Positions 48,366-56,943 of a stretch of DNA of 64,000 nucleotides are shown here, in pieces; the stretch's first letter is position 1, and the number at the start of each line of letters is the position of its first letter. This DNA comes from Arthrobacter sp. StoSoilB19 (GTDB lineage Bacteria; Actinomycetota; Actinomycetes; Actinomycetales; Micrococcaceae): the NCBI RefSeq assembly GCF_019977275.1, contig NZ_AP024650.1, forward strand, positions 992,001-1,056,000, read 5' to 3'. Below the pieces are notes generated by a model. The model made no database searches and was not told the origin of the DNA. It saw nothing but the letters and a program-made list of their open reading frames with translations. The translations under genes and the position numbers were made by a program.

Positions 48366-49256
48366 CTATGGCCGCGGTTCCGGGGGCCGCCGGTGCCTGT
48401 GGTGGAGCTCGTAGTGGTCGAACACATCGGAGGACGTGCTTCCCACGTGGCCGAACTTCCCGCGCAGCACTTCGGCCAGGTCGTCCAGCGCCGCGTAGAG
48501 CATGCGCCCGGCAAACCGGAGTTCGGGGTTGTCGCTGCCTTGGGCGTCCGAGGCCAGGTGGTGGGCGTAGGCGATGGTGGCGGGAAGGGAGCCCCGTTGC
48601 TCCACCTCATGGAAGTAATAGGTCTCGTGGAAGGACAGGAGGTCGATGCTCACGGACGCCACGTTCTCCGCCATGGATTCCAGCAGTCCTGCTGCATGCC
48701 GTGCATCAAGTGAGGCGATGCCGGACGGACCCGCCGCTTCCCGGAACAGGTTCAACTGGTGGGCGAGTGCGCGCCGGCGGCTCAGCGCCGGGTAGGTCTG
48801 CAGGATCCACGAGACCGTGGCGGTCAGCAGGCCGAAACCGGCCACGGCCTGGAACGCCATCACCAGCCGCAGCAGCGGGTGCGTGGCCACGATCTCACCG
48901 AATCCAGCGGTGGAGAGGGCCACCAGCGAGATGTACAGGGCCTCCGCAAAGTCAGCCTGCCGTGGCACGTTGGCCGAGTAGGAGAACCCGTTCGACAAAT
49001 GCGGGAGGTACAGCAGGGCCCAGCCCACGGCAGCCAGCGCCGCCCACGCAGCGATGACAGCCGCCATGGCCAGCGGGGCTGCGATGGAGGACGCCCCGCC
49101 CCTGAGTCTCCTGGACAGCAGCCAGAACCCGCGCATGATGGTCCTGCCCACCGGGCCCGAGCCGTGCGGGTACAGCAGGGTATGGAAGACGTCGGCGACC
49201 ATCAGCAGAATCAGCGCGGCACCAATCACCGTCAGGAGCGCGTCCTCGAAGTTCAT
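48366..49256 (-). CDS. Two-TM potassium-channel-like protein with unusual filter
   Basis: 296 residues. Membrane helices lie at about 5-25, 58-85 and 128-150, with a pore loop between the last two, ALYISLVALSTAGFGEIVATHP. The classical T-V-G-Y-G-D filter is replaced by T-A-G-F-G-E, seen in some bacterial relatives. A long soluble C-terminal region (Ala/His-rich helices) follows. It is likely an ion channel, but the ion specificity is uncertain. A -10-like TAAGAT lies five bases upstream of the ATG. Confidence 0.72.
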   Translation of the reverse strand: MNFEDALLTVIGAALILLMVADVFHTLLYPHGSGPVGRTIMRGFWLLSRRLRGGASSIAAPLAMAAVIAAWAALAAVGWALLYLPHLSNGFSYSANVPRQADFAEALYISLVALSTAGFGEIVATHPLLRLVMAFQAVAGFGLLTATVSWILQTYPALSRRRALAHQLNLFREAAGPSGIASLDARHAAGLLESMAENVASVSIDLLSFHETYYFHEVEQRGSLPATIAYAHHLASDAQGSDNPELRFAGRMLYAALDDLAEVLRGKFGHVGSTSSDVFDHYELHHRHRRPPEPRP

Positions 49257-49309
49257 GCCTCATCTTAAGTGCGCCGGCTGCCCAGCCGGGGACCGGACAA
49301 GGCATAGAG

Positions 49310-49326
49310 GTACGACGGCGGAACAC
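49310..49326 (+). repeat. GTACGACGGCGG element
   Basis: The second copy of the 17-mer GTACGACGGCGGAACAC, 38 bp upstream of the GNAT start and between divergent genes. Confidence 0.5.
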
Positions 49327-49351
49327 GGCGTGGGAGCGACGGGCCACTGGT

Positions 49352-49364
49352 TAGGCTGGCGCCA
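49352..49364 (+). promoter_or_regulatory. Leaderless promoter -10 element
   Basis: TAGGCT (49352-49357), six bases, ATG 49364. Confidence 0.55.
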
Positions 49365-49864
49365 TGGACTTTCGACTTCGCCAAGCGACACCGGAGGACG
49401 CCGAGGCGGTGGTGCTCATGCAGACTCTGGCCCATGAGGAGTGCTACCCGCATCTGCTCTCTGCGGAATTCTTCCGCCGCCGCAGGGCCAGCATCCCCGA
49501 GCGGGTGGAACGCCGGCGGCCATTCCTGGCCACTGACGAGCCACGGATCCTCGCGCTGGACGCCGACAATGACCTGGTGGGCTTCGCGGACGCCGGCCCG
49601 GGGCGCGACGACGACGGCCCCGAAGCCGTGGAGCTCTACTCGATCTACACCCTCCGGCGGACCTACGGAACGGGCCTTGGGGCAGCCCTGGTGAGCGCCG
49701 CCGTCGGCTCCGGCCCGGCCTACCTCTGGGTGGTGGAGAACAATCCCCGGGCCCTGGCCTTCTACCTGAAGCAGGGGTTCCGGCCGGACGGCAGGCGCAA
49801 CACGCTTCCACCCGAGTGGGAGGGGCTGCCGGAGTTCCGGTTGGTCCGGCGCAGCAGCCAATAG
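49364..49864 (+). CDS. GNAT-family N-acetyltransferase
   Basis: 166 residues with the GNAT fold. FRLRQATPEDAEAVVLMQTLA-like text begins the domain, a beta-bulge follows, and the acetyl-CoA loop reads YSIYTLRRTYGTGLGAALVSAAVG (about 88-111), where R-x-x-Y-G-T-G is a diverged Q/R-x-x-G-x-G/A motif. The terminal strand is AYLWVVENNPRALAFYLKQGF. The acceptor is unknown. A leaderless promoter ends at its ATG. No ribosome binding site is seen. Confidence 0.85.
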   Translation: MDFRLRQATPEDAEAVVLMQTLAHEECYPHLLSAEFFRRRRASIPERVERRRPFLATDEPRILALDADNDLVGFADAGPGRDDDGPEAVELYSIYTLRRTYGTGLGAALVSAAVGSGPAYLWVVENNPRALAFYLKQGFRPDGRRNTLPPEWEGLPEFRLVRRSSQ

Positions 49865-49936
49865 TGTTCGACGGCGGCCCGTGGCCTGAGTGCAGCGCCC
49901 GCCTGAGTACAGCGCGGGGCTTAGTGCGGAGTCAGT

Positions 49937-51622
49937 TCATAGCGCCCGGGCGAGCGCCCGGCCGGCGGTCAGGCCGGTGAAGAGACAGCCGCCCAGGAAG
50001 GTGCCTTCCAGCGCGTTGTAGCCGTGGGCGCCGCCGCCGCCGAACCCCGCTGCCTCGCCGGCGGCGTACAGCCCGGGAATGGGGGCGCCGTCCTGTCCGA
50101 GGGCCTGGCCGTCAAGGTTGGTCTGGATCCCGCCCAGCGTCTTCCGCGTGACAACGTGCAGCCGGACGGCGATCAGTGGGCCCGCGGCAGGGTCCAGGAT
50201 CCGGTGCGGCTTGACGGTACGGAAGAGCCGGTCGCCCAGGTACCGGCGGCTGTTGCGGATGCCCGCAACCTGGACATCCTTGGAGAAGGGGTTCCTGATC
50301 TCGGCGTCGCGCTCCTCGATCTGCCGCCTTATCAGCGCATGGTCCAGCAGCGGCTGGTCAGTCAGCCCGTTCATTCCGCGGACCAGGTCCGCCAGGTTGT
50401 CCGCCACCACAAAGTCCGCGCCGTGCTCCTTGAACGCCTCGATGGGACCGGACGAGCCGCGGCCCAGCCGGGTCTTCAGCAGCAGCTTGAGGTCCCGGTT
50501 GGTGATGTCCGGGTTCTGCTCGGAGCCGGAGAGGGCAAACTCCTTTTCGATGATGCGCTGGTTGAGGATGAACCAGGAATGGTCGTGCTGCTGGAGCTCC
50601 GGCGTTGTCCGGAGCAGGCGGAGTGTGCCCAGGGTGTCGTAGCCGGGCAGGCCGGGGGAGGGAAGGCGCCGACCCAGGGCATCGAACCAGAGGGACGACG
50701 GGCCGGGCAGGATCCGGATGGCATGGTCCGGCCAGATGGGGTTCCAGTTCTGGATCCCTTCGGTGTAGTGCCACATCCGGTCACGGTTCACCAGCCGCAC
50801 CCCGGCCCCGTCTGCGATGTCCAGCATCCGTCCGTCGACGTGCTGCGGCACGCCTGTGACCATTTTCCGCGGCGGCGTCCCCAGCCGCGCAGGCCACCAG
50901 CGCCGAACCTGCCCGTGGTTGCCGCCGATTCCGCCGGACGCGATCACCACAGCCTGGGCCCGGAGTTCGAAATCGGCAACAACATCCCGGTTTGAGGACA
51001 CCCCGCGCGGGGAATCATCAGGCGCCAGCACCGCGCCCCGCACCCCGGTGACCGTGCCGCCGTCGAACGTTAAACCGTCCACCCGGTGCCGGAAGAAGAA
51101 CCTGGCGCTGCCCGCCCCGGAGGCCGCCCGCGCCTTGTCCGCGAACGGCTCCGAAACCCCGGTGCCGGTTCCCCACGGGACGTGGAAGCGGGGGACCGAA
51201 TTGCCGTGGCCGCCGGCCCTGCCGTCGCCGCGCTCGGCCCAGCCCACCAGCGGGGTGAACCGGATGCCCTGTTCCTGCAGCCACGCGCGCTTCTCACCGG
51301 CGGCGAACTCCACATAGGCACGGCCCCACTGCTGTGCCCACTCGTCCTCAGGGTTGGGCCCGGAAAGCCGGTCCCACTGGGCGGAACCCTGCCAGTCCTG
51401 CCACGCCAGGTCGAAGGAATCCTTCACGCCCAGGCGCCGCTGCATGGGGGTGTCCACCAGGAAGAGCCCGCCCAGGGACCAGAAGGCCTGCCCGCCCAGG
51501 TTGGCCGCGTTTTCCTGGTCCACGATGGCCACCCGCCTGCCCACACGGACCAGCTCATTGCTGGCCACCAGCCCGGCCAGGCCACCGCCGATAATGATGA
51601 CGTCCGCGTCCAGGCCTGTCAC
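49937..51622 (-). CDS. FAD-binding dehydrogenase (KsdD/fumarate-reductase-like)
   Basis: 561 residues. The Rossmann FAD-binding motif is VIIIGGGLAGLVASNELVRV near 9-28, followed by the GG-doublet and substrate-domain features ENAANLGGQAFWSLGGLFLV. The C-terminal FAD segment is GLYAAGEAAGFGGGGAHGYN. The family includes 3-ketosteroid dehydrogenases and fumarate reductases. No specific substrate can be read. The GTG start at 51622 overlaps the stop of the SRPBCC gene (GTGA), so they are coupled. A frame that continues upstream is the SRPBCC gene read in another frame. Confidence 0.85.
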   Translation of the reverse strand: MTGLDADVIIIGGGLAGLVASNELVRVGRRVAIVDQENAANLGGQAFWSLGGLFLVDTPMQRRLGVKDSFDLAWQDWQGSAQWDRLSGPNPEDEWAQQWGRAYVEFAAGEKRAWLQEQGIRFTPLVGWAERGDGRAGGHGNSVPRFHVPWGTGTGVSEPFADKARAASGAGSARFFFRHRVDGLTFDGGTVTGVRGAVLAPDDSPRGVSSNRDVVADFELRAQAVVIASGGIGGNHGQVRRWWPARLGTPPRKMVTGVPQHVDGRMLDIADGAGVRLVNRDRMWHYTEGIQNWNPIWPDHAIRILPGPSSLWFDALGRRLPSPGLPGYDTLGTLRLLRTTPELQQHDHSWFILNQRIIEKEFALSGSEQNPDITNRDLKLLLKTRLGRGSSGPIEAFKEHGADFVVADNLADLVRGMNGLTDQPLLDHALIRRQIEERDAEIRNPFSKDVQVAGIRNSRRYLGDRLFRTVKPHRILDPAAGPLIAVRLHVVTRKTLGGIQTNLDGQALGQDGAPIPGLYAAGEAAGFGGGGAHGYNALEGTFLGGCLFTGLTAGRALARAL

Positions 51623-52107
51623 CGGGTGTTGTCCCGGCTGCCGGCGGCACCGGAGCGGCCGACGCTCCCGGCGGCACGAGCCAGCTTTTCGAACGAATCG
51701 CTCCACCCGTTCCGGTGCAGTTCCAGCCGCTCCTCCGTGAGGAACGGTACCTGCGAGAGCACCACCCGGGTTCCGGTTCCGGTGCCGGCGAGGGAGAGGT
51801 CCACGACGGTCTCGGTGTCGTCCGGCGCCGGTTCCTCCCAGGCGAAGGTGTAGACCAGGCGCCAGGGCGGATCGATCTCCAGGAACTTTCCTGAGAGGTG
51901 GAACGGTTCGCCCTCCGGCGGGGCCATGCGGAACCGGTAGCGCCCGCCCGCCACCAGGTTGATGTCCACTTCGGGGATACTGAAGCCGTGCGGGCCCCAC
52001 CACTCGGCAAGCCGGGCAGGTTCCGTCAGCAGCAGGAACGTTGTCTCCGGCGGGGACGGGACCGTGCACTCCAGGTTCAGGACCAGCGCGGCTGGTTGCT
52101 CACTCAT
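51619..52107 (-). CDS. SRPBCC (AHSA1-like) domain protein
   Basis: 162 residues of the AHSA1/SRPBCC fold. The family features LECTVPSPPETTFLLLTEPARLAEWWGP, FSIPEVDINLVAGGRYRFRM and FLEIDPPWRLVYTFAWEE are all present, forming a deep hydrophobic pocket. It may bind the substrate or product of the dehydrogenase encoded next. The end overlaps that gene by 4 bp. A CAGAGT-N6-ATG arrangement precedes 52107, which suggests a leaderless transcript. In-frame starts further upstream are not needed. Confidence 0.8.
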   Translation of the reverse strand: MSEQPAALVLNLECTVPSPPETTFLLLTEPARLAEWWGPHGFSIPEVDINLVAGGRYRFRMAPPEGEPFHLSGKFLEIDPPWRLVYTFAWEEPAPDDTETVVDLSLAGTGTGTRVVLSQVPFLTEERLELHRNGWSDSFEKLARAAGSVGRSGAAGSRDNTR

Positions 52108-52369
52108 CGTCCCACTCTGCCATCCGCCGCGGCGGGCGGAAAGCAAGGCGCTGCGTGTGCGTGCCCGATGGGCTGTGCAGGGCTGACAGGGGAGTGCCTC
52201 AGCCAACCAAGCCGCTCGCCGCGCAATTCCTGCCGCTCGGCGCGCCAATAGTACGTTTGCTGATGATTTGCATGATGATAGCCCAAGGCAAAGGGCCCGG
52301 GTTCAACAAGGCCTTTCGCCTCTGGATCGATCAGACATCGACGTCATCGACAAGCAAAGGGAATCAACC

Positions 52370-53755
52370 ATGGGCTTCCTGGACCGTGACCACTCCATCG
52401 CCCCGCCGGGCTTCAACCGCTGGCTGGTCCCGCCCGCGGCGCTCGCCGTCCATCTGTGCATCGGCCAGGCGTACGCCACCAGCGTCTACAAGACGGCGCT
52501 GGTCAAGCACTTCGGGGCCAGCCTGACCGAGATCGGCGTCATCTTCTCCATCGCCATCGTGATGCTGGGCCTTTCCGCCGCTGTCATGGGCACCTGGGTT
52601 GACACCAACGGCCCGCGCAAGGCGATGTTCACCTCCGCGATATTCTGGGCCGGCGGCTTCCTGATCGGCTCGGTGGGTATCTTCACGCACCAGCTGTGGC
52701 TCGTCTACCTTGGGTACGGGTTCGTGGGCGGCATCGGGCTGGGCATCGGCTACATCTCTCCGGTGTCCACATTGATCAAGTGGTTCCCGGACCGCCCCGG
52801 CCTGGCCACCGGCATGGCGATCATGGGCTTCGGCGGCGGCGCGCTGATCGCCAGCCCCGTGTCCCAGGCCCTGCTGAAGGCGTACGATCCGAACTCCGGC
52901 GCCCAGGGCTGGGTGGCCAGCGGCGATGCCGTGGGCAAGCTCTTCCTGACCCTCGCCGTCGTCTATCTCGCCTACATGCTGTTCGGCGCCTTCACCGTCC
53001 GGGTGCCCGCCGACGGGTGGCGCCCCGCAGGGTTCGACCCCGCCAAGGTCAAGGCGGCCAAGCTCGTCACCACGGAGAACGTGTCGGCGAAAAACGCCAT
53101 CAAGACCCGGCAGTTCTGGCTGGTATGGGTGGCGCTGTTCTGCAACGTCACGGCCGGCATCGGCATCCTGGAGCAGGCGGCGCCCATGATCCAGGACTTC
53201 TTCCGGCAGTCCGACGGAAAGTCCCTGGTCAGTGCGAGCGTTGCTGCGGGCTTTGTGGGGCTGCTGTCCATCGGCAACATGTCGGGCCGCTTCGCCTGGT
53301 CCGCCACCTCCGACGTCACGGGGCGCAAGCGCATCTACATGGTGTACCTGGGCGTAGGTGCCGTGCTGTATACGGTGCTGGCGTTGGCCGGATCCACCGC
53401 CACCGCCCTTTACGTGGTGCTTGCCTTCGTCATCATCTCCTTCTACGGCGGCGGGTTTGCCACCGTCCCGGCGTACCTGCGGGACCTCTTCGGGACGTAC
53501 CAGGTAGGCGCCATCCACGGCCGGCTGCTCACCGCCTGGTCCGCGGCCGGGGTGGCCGGGCCGCTGATCGTCAACAGCATCCTGGACGCGCAGGGCAAGC
53601 CCGGGCAGCTGAATGCCGCGTCCTACCAGCCCGCGCTGCTGACCATGGTGGCCCTGTTGGTCATCGGGTTCGTGGCCAACCTGCTGGTCAAGCCCGTCGA
53701 CGCACGGTTCCACGAACGCCGCCCCGAGCGGCACGAATCTTCCCTGGAGGCATGA
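52370..53755 (+). CDS. OFA-family MFS transporter (oxalate/formate antiporter-like)
   Basis: 461 residues with 12 membrane helices. It starts MGFLDRDHSIAPPGFNRWLV and has WLVPPAALAVHLCIGQAYATSVYK, GTWVDTNGPRKAMF in the loop 2-3 and GIGYISPVSTLIKWFPDRPGL in helix 5, typical of OxlT-like carriers. They exchange monocarboxylates or dicarboxylates. AAAGGGA precedes ATG 52370. A 48-residue single-span protein begins one base after its stop and probably works with it. Substrate unknown. Confidence 0.85.
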   Translation: MGFLDRDHSIAPPGFNRWLVPPAALAVHLCIGQAYATSVYKTALVKHFGASLTEIGVIFSIAIVMLGLSAAVMGTWVDTNGPRKAMFTSAIFWAGGFLIGSVGIFTHQLWLVYLGYGFVGGIGLGIGYISPVSTLIKWFPDRPGLATGMAIMGFGGGALIASPVSQALLKAYDPNSGAQGWVASGDAVGKLFLTLAVVYLAYMLFGAFTVRVPADGWRPAGFDPAKVKAAKLVTTENVSAKNAIKTRQFWLVWVALFCNVTAGIGILEQAAPMIQDFFRQSDGKSLVSASVAAGFVGLLSIGNMSGRFAWSATSDVTGRKRIYMVYLGVGAVLYTVLALAGSTATALYVVLAFVIISFYGGGFATVPAYLRDLFGTYQVGAIHGRLLTAWSAAGVAGPLIVNSILDAQGKPGQLNAASYQPALLTMVALLVIGFVANLLVKPVDARFHERRPERHESSLEA

Positions 53756-53756
53756 A

Positions 53757-53903
53757 ATGAGCAGCACAGCACACAACCACGGCGCGCACCAGCCGGTCCG
53801 CCGGTCCACCGGCAGGCTGGTACTGGCTTGGGTTTTGGTGGGAATCCCGCTGGCCTTTGGGGTCTTCCAAACGCTGACCCAGGTGGCGGCGCTGTTCGGG
53901 TAG
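53757..53903 (+). CDS. Small single-span partner of the OFA transporter
   Basis: 48 residues, MSSTAHNHGAHQPVRRSTGR, then LVLAWVLVGIPLAFGVFQTL and a short tail TQVAALFG. One membrane helix (about 21-42) is preceded by a basic segment, giving an N-in topology. The gene begins one base after the transporter stop, with GGAGG 8-12 bp before it. It resembles the 'MFS transporter small subunit' proteins seen beside OFA carriers in actinobacteria. Its function is unproven. Confidence 0.65.
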   Translation: MSSTAHNHGAHQPVRRSTGRLVLAWVLVGIPLAFGVFQTLTQVAALFG

Positions 53904-53939
53904 CCGCCCGGGCTGGGCCAGCGTTGGGCCGTGCGTCAC

Positions 53940-54015
53940 AGTGGCCCAGTTTTGGTCGGCAAGCGACGGCAGCCGCCCGCGATACTCAGGGTTTCACCAT
54001 GAAAACTGGGCCACT
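53940..54015. terminator. Long inverted repeat between convergent genes
   Basis: AGTGGCCCAGTTTT (53940-53953) and AAAACTGGGCCACT (54002-54015) are exact inverted copies 48 bp apart. It separates the small-subunit gene from the DUF2177 gene and could terminate both. Confidence 0.5.
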
Positions 54016-54038
54016 CTGGGCGCGCATCACGCCAGGCG

Positions 54039-54470
54039 TCAGGCCGTGGCAGGGTTGGCGAGCCGGCTGCGCAGCACCGTTGCGGTCAGCCACGTGACCA
54101 CGCTGCAGGCTGCGGCTCCCCACAGGATGTCCGTCACGGCCACCAGGGCCGTGAAATCCTTCAGCACAGCGAACCCGGTCAGCGCCCATGTGGCGTAGGT
54201 GAAGAACCCAAAGAGGGCAGCGCCGCCCACCCGCTGCCGCAGGCTGATGCCGGGGGTGTTGGGCCGGACGCCGTAGTGCACCATCCCCGCCACGAAGATG
54301 ACATAGAAGAGGACAGCGCCGGGCAGATTGGCCCTGGGCGCCAGCAGGTGGCCGATCTGGCTCTGGTACAGCGGGTTGGCCACCAGCAGGATCCACACCA
54401 CATCCAGCACCGCGAATATCAGTGCGCTGACAACGTACGTGATCAGCCAGTTCCTGGTGCGGGGGACCAT
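54039..54470 (-). CDS. DUF2177 family membrane protein
   Basis: 143 residues with four membrane helices: NWLITYVVSALIFAVLDVVW (DVVW being typical), GAVLFYVIFVAGMVHYGV, GGAALFGFFTYATWALTGFA and DILWGAAACSVVTWLTATVL. This fits DUF2177, of unknown role. AGGAG precedes ATG 54470. It converges with the OFA operon and diverges from the DUF1295 gene. Confidence 0.78.
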   Translation of the reverse strand: MVPRTRNWLITYVVSALIFAVLDVVWILLVANPLYQSQIGHLLAPRANLPGAVLFYVIFVAGMVHYGVRPNTPGISLRQRVGGAALFGFFTYATWALTGFAVLKDFTALVAVTDILWGAAACSVVTWLTATVLRSRLANPATA

Positions 54471-54685
54471 GCTTTGACTCCTTGTGTCGGTGACGGTTGC
54501 AGAAGCTGTTCGGCGCCGTGGCAAGGGATGGACTGGTCATACGCGCGGGCCACCCATACAAGCCCCCCGCCGCTCCGAAGACCAAGTGGCAGGCGCCGTG
54601 CGTTGTGGAGAATGAAGGTGGCCGCATGATCGTTGGGACCGGCCGTGCAGCAGAGCGCGGCGGGCCAGGGGAAAGGAACGTGTCC

Positions 54686-55555
54686 GTGAACGAAAAGAGC
54701 CGCAAGGCACTCATCAGCACCGTAATTGCCGTGGTGGTGGCGGTTCTCATTGCCCTGGCCGGCAGCCAGGGCGGCTCCCGGATTGGCGGGTTCCCGGTGT
54801 TCGCGCTGGGGGTTGCCATCGCGTTCGTGATCCAGTGGCTGGTGTTCATCCCGTCCTACAGGGCGCAGACGGAAAAGTTCTACGACCTTACCGGCGCCCT
54901 GACCTACATCTCCATCACGGTGTTCCTGGTCCTGGCCTCCCCGGGCGTGGACGCGCGGGGAGGGGTGCTGGCGGCCATGGTGGTGCTGTGGGCCGCGCGG
55001 CTGGGCAGTTTCCTGTTTATGCGGATCAGCAAGCACGGCAAGGACGACCGCTTCGATGAGCTCAAGCCGGACTTCTTCCGTTTTCTGAACACCTGGACCA
55101 TCCAGGGCCTGTGGGTGGTACTCACCGCGGCGCTGGCCTGGGTGGCCATCACGTCCGACCAGAAGATGGGCCTGGACGGGTTCTTTTGGGTGGGCCTGCT
55201 GGTATGGGCCGCAGGGATCGCCATCGAGACCGTGGCTGACCTCCAGAAGACCCGCTTCAAGGACGACCCCGCCAACAAGGGCCGCTTCATCAGCACCGGA
55301 CTGTGGTCCAGGTCCCGCCACCCCAACTACTTCGGCGAGATCACGCTCTGGGTGGGCGTGGCCATCATCGCCCTGCCCGTCCTGCAGGGCTGGCAGTGGG
55401 CGGCCCTAATCTCCCCGGTTTTCGTGGCCCTGCTGCTTACCAAGGGCAGCGGCGTGCCGCCCCTGGAGAAGAAGGCGGACAAGAAGTGGGGCGGCCAGGC
55501 GGACTATGAGGAGTACAAGAAGAACACGCCCGTGCTGGTCCCGAAGCTCAAGTAG
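54686..55555 (+). CDS. DUF1295 protein (steroid reductase/isoprenylcysteine methyltransferase-like)
   Basis: About 289 residues with six or seven membrane helices. The C-terminal motif SRHPNYFGEITLWVG near residue 210 is the NADPH/substrate signature of the steroid 5-alpha-reductase and isoprenylcysteine carboxyl methyltransferase superfamily, and is conserved in DUF1295. Substrate unknown. The GTG at 54686 follows AAAGGA by 8 bp, a better start than any upstream ATG, since the upstream residues are not membrane-like. A perfect hairpin follows its stop. Confidence 0.8.
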   Translation: MNEKSRKALISTVIAVVVAVLIALAGSQGGSRIGGFPVFALGVAIAFVIQWLVFIPSYRAQTEKFYDLTGALTYISITVFLVLASPGVDARGGVLAAMVVLWAARLGSFLFMRISKHGKDDRFDELKPDFFRFLNTWTIQGLWVVLTAALAWVAITSDQKMGLDGFFWVGLLVWAAGIAIETVADLQKTRFKDDPANKGRFISTGLWSRSRHPNYFGEITLWVGVAIIALPVLQGWQWAALISPVFVALLLTKGSGVPPLEKKADKKWGGQADYEEYKKNTPVLVPKLK

Positions 55556-55571
55556 GGGCTTTGGGCAGGAC

Positions 55572-55607
55572 GTACGACGGCGGCACCCGGGCTGGGTGCC
55601 GCCGTCG
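55572..55607 (+). terminator. Terminator with GTACGACGGCGG element
   Basis: CGACGGCGGCACCC (55575-55588) pairs perfectly with GGGTGCCGCCGTCG (55594-55607). The 5' arm contains the recurring 12-mer starting at 55572. A near-identical hairpin occurs at 58852-58884. Confidence 0.75.
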
Positions 55608-55782
55608 CGGCTTGGAAGGGCGGTTCGCTCCAAGCAAGTAGCCCCTAACCTCCGATCCGAGTACCCCCTTACCCGTGCCCGGCGGCGGGTGGCAACGTAG
55701 TCTCGAAAGACAGTGCGGTTATGCAGAGGCCTCTTGCGCTGCACGTTGCTGGGGACGTGGGGTTCTACTCCGGGGAGCGACA

Positions 55783-56943
55783 TTGTCAAAGCATAGGAAT
55801 TTCAACAGGGGTCTACCGGGCAGCGGAGGCAGGCCTCCCTGGCTCAACAGGCCGAAGGACATGAAACCCGGGGCGGTGCTGACGGCGCTCCTGCTTGCGG
55901 CCGAGGGCGGCATGGTCATGGTGCCGGTTGCCGCGACAGCCGCTGGCGCGCAATTGCCCGCTGCCACAAACTGTTCGGCCACCCTGCTCCCGGGCATCGG
56001 CGGCCAGGGCAGCAACGCAGTGGCGTCGAGCAGCAACGGCCTGGTGGTAGGCCTCGCCGATACTGCCTCCGGAGGATCCGCGCCGGTGCTCTGGCGCGAT
56101 GGCCAGCCCACCCAGTTGGCGATTCCACTCGATGCCGCAGTCCCCACCTCCGTAAACAAGGACGGAGTAGTCGTCGGCACGGGATATGACACGGCCAATG
56201 AGGTCCTGGTCGGCTGGTGGTGGCAGAACGGTGTCTATCACACCCTTCCCGTCAACCCGGGTGACATCGCGCTCCCGTCGATGGTCTCGGACAGCGGCGT
56301 CGTGGTCGGCGCGCTGATCAACGACGAGGAGCACTCGGACGGCCCGGGCGCGGATGACGACGAGCGTCCCGCTGTCTGGTCCACGCTGACCACGGCACCC
56401 CGGGCGCTCACCCTGCCCGCCGGTGCACAAGGTGGGCATGCTTTCGCGATCGGTCCGGACGGCACGATCGGCGGGGTGGCCCTCGACAGCGGCGGCACGC
56501 CGGTCCTGTGGTCGCCGGCCGGTACCCCGACGTCCCTTCCGACCCTTAGCGGGCGCGGCGGTGTGGTCCTTGCCATCGACTCGGCGGGGCAGGCGATCGG
56601 CCAGAGCGCCGTCAATGAGGGAACCCACGCTGCCACCTGGGACAAGTCCGGCTCCGTCAGCGATGCAGGCGCGGCAGCCGGCCCCTCCTCGAGTGCGGCA
56701 TCGGGCGTTCCGGGCATCGCGGTGGGAACCGGCAGTTCGTCGTCCTTCCGCGGGGACCGCCCCCAAGCGGTGATGTGGATCGGCAAGAGCGCACGGATCC
56801 TGCCGCCAGGCTCTGACGGCCAGTTCACCGGAGTGTCCGGGGCGGCCACGTCGGCCTCACGGCAGGCCGGCCCCACCGTTATCACCGGCTACTCCGCCGC
56901 AGCCAACGGGCTGCGCCGCGCTACTGTTTGGAGCTGCAAGTGA
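55783..56943 (+). CDS. Secreted propeller-like repeat protein
   Basis: 386 residues from TTG 55783 (GGGGAG 5 bp upstream). The basic start SKHRNFNRGLPG and hydrophobic segment AVLTALLLAAEGGMVMVPVA, then AATAAGA, form a signal peptide. The mature part has repeated blocks such as VNKDGVVVGTGYD, VSDSGVVVGALIN, IGPDGTIGGVALD and IDSAGQAIGQSAV, resembling HAF/propeller-type repeats with a shared D-[GS]-x-[VI]-x-G core. The function is unknown. The next gene starts at its stop (GTGA). ATG 55861 is a possible alternative. Confidence 0.65.
   Translation: MSKHRNFNRGLPGSGGRPPWLNRPKDMKPGAVLTALLLAAEGGMVMVPVAATAAGAQLPAATNCSATLLPGIGGQGSNAVASSSNGLVVGLADTASGGSAPVLWRDGQPTQLAIPLDAAVPTSVNKDGVVVGTGYDTANEVLVGWWWQNGVYHTLPVNPGDIALPSMVSDSGVVVGALINDEEHSDGPGADDDERPAVWSTLTTAPRALTLPAGAQGGHAFAIGPDGTIGGVALDSGGTPVLWSPAGTPTSLPTLSGRGGVVLAIDSAGQAIGQSAVNEGTHAATWDKSGSVSDAGAAAGPSSSAASGVPGIAVGTGSSSSFRGDRPQAVMWIGKSARILPPGSDGQFTGVSGAATSASRQAGPTVITGYSAAANGLRRATVWSCK

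Noticed and set aside
49937..52069. A 710-residue FAD protein
   Set aside because: The first 149 residues are the SRPBCC gene read in another frame. The FAD domain begins right after GTG 51622.
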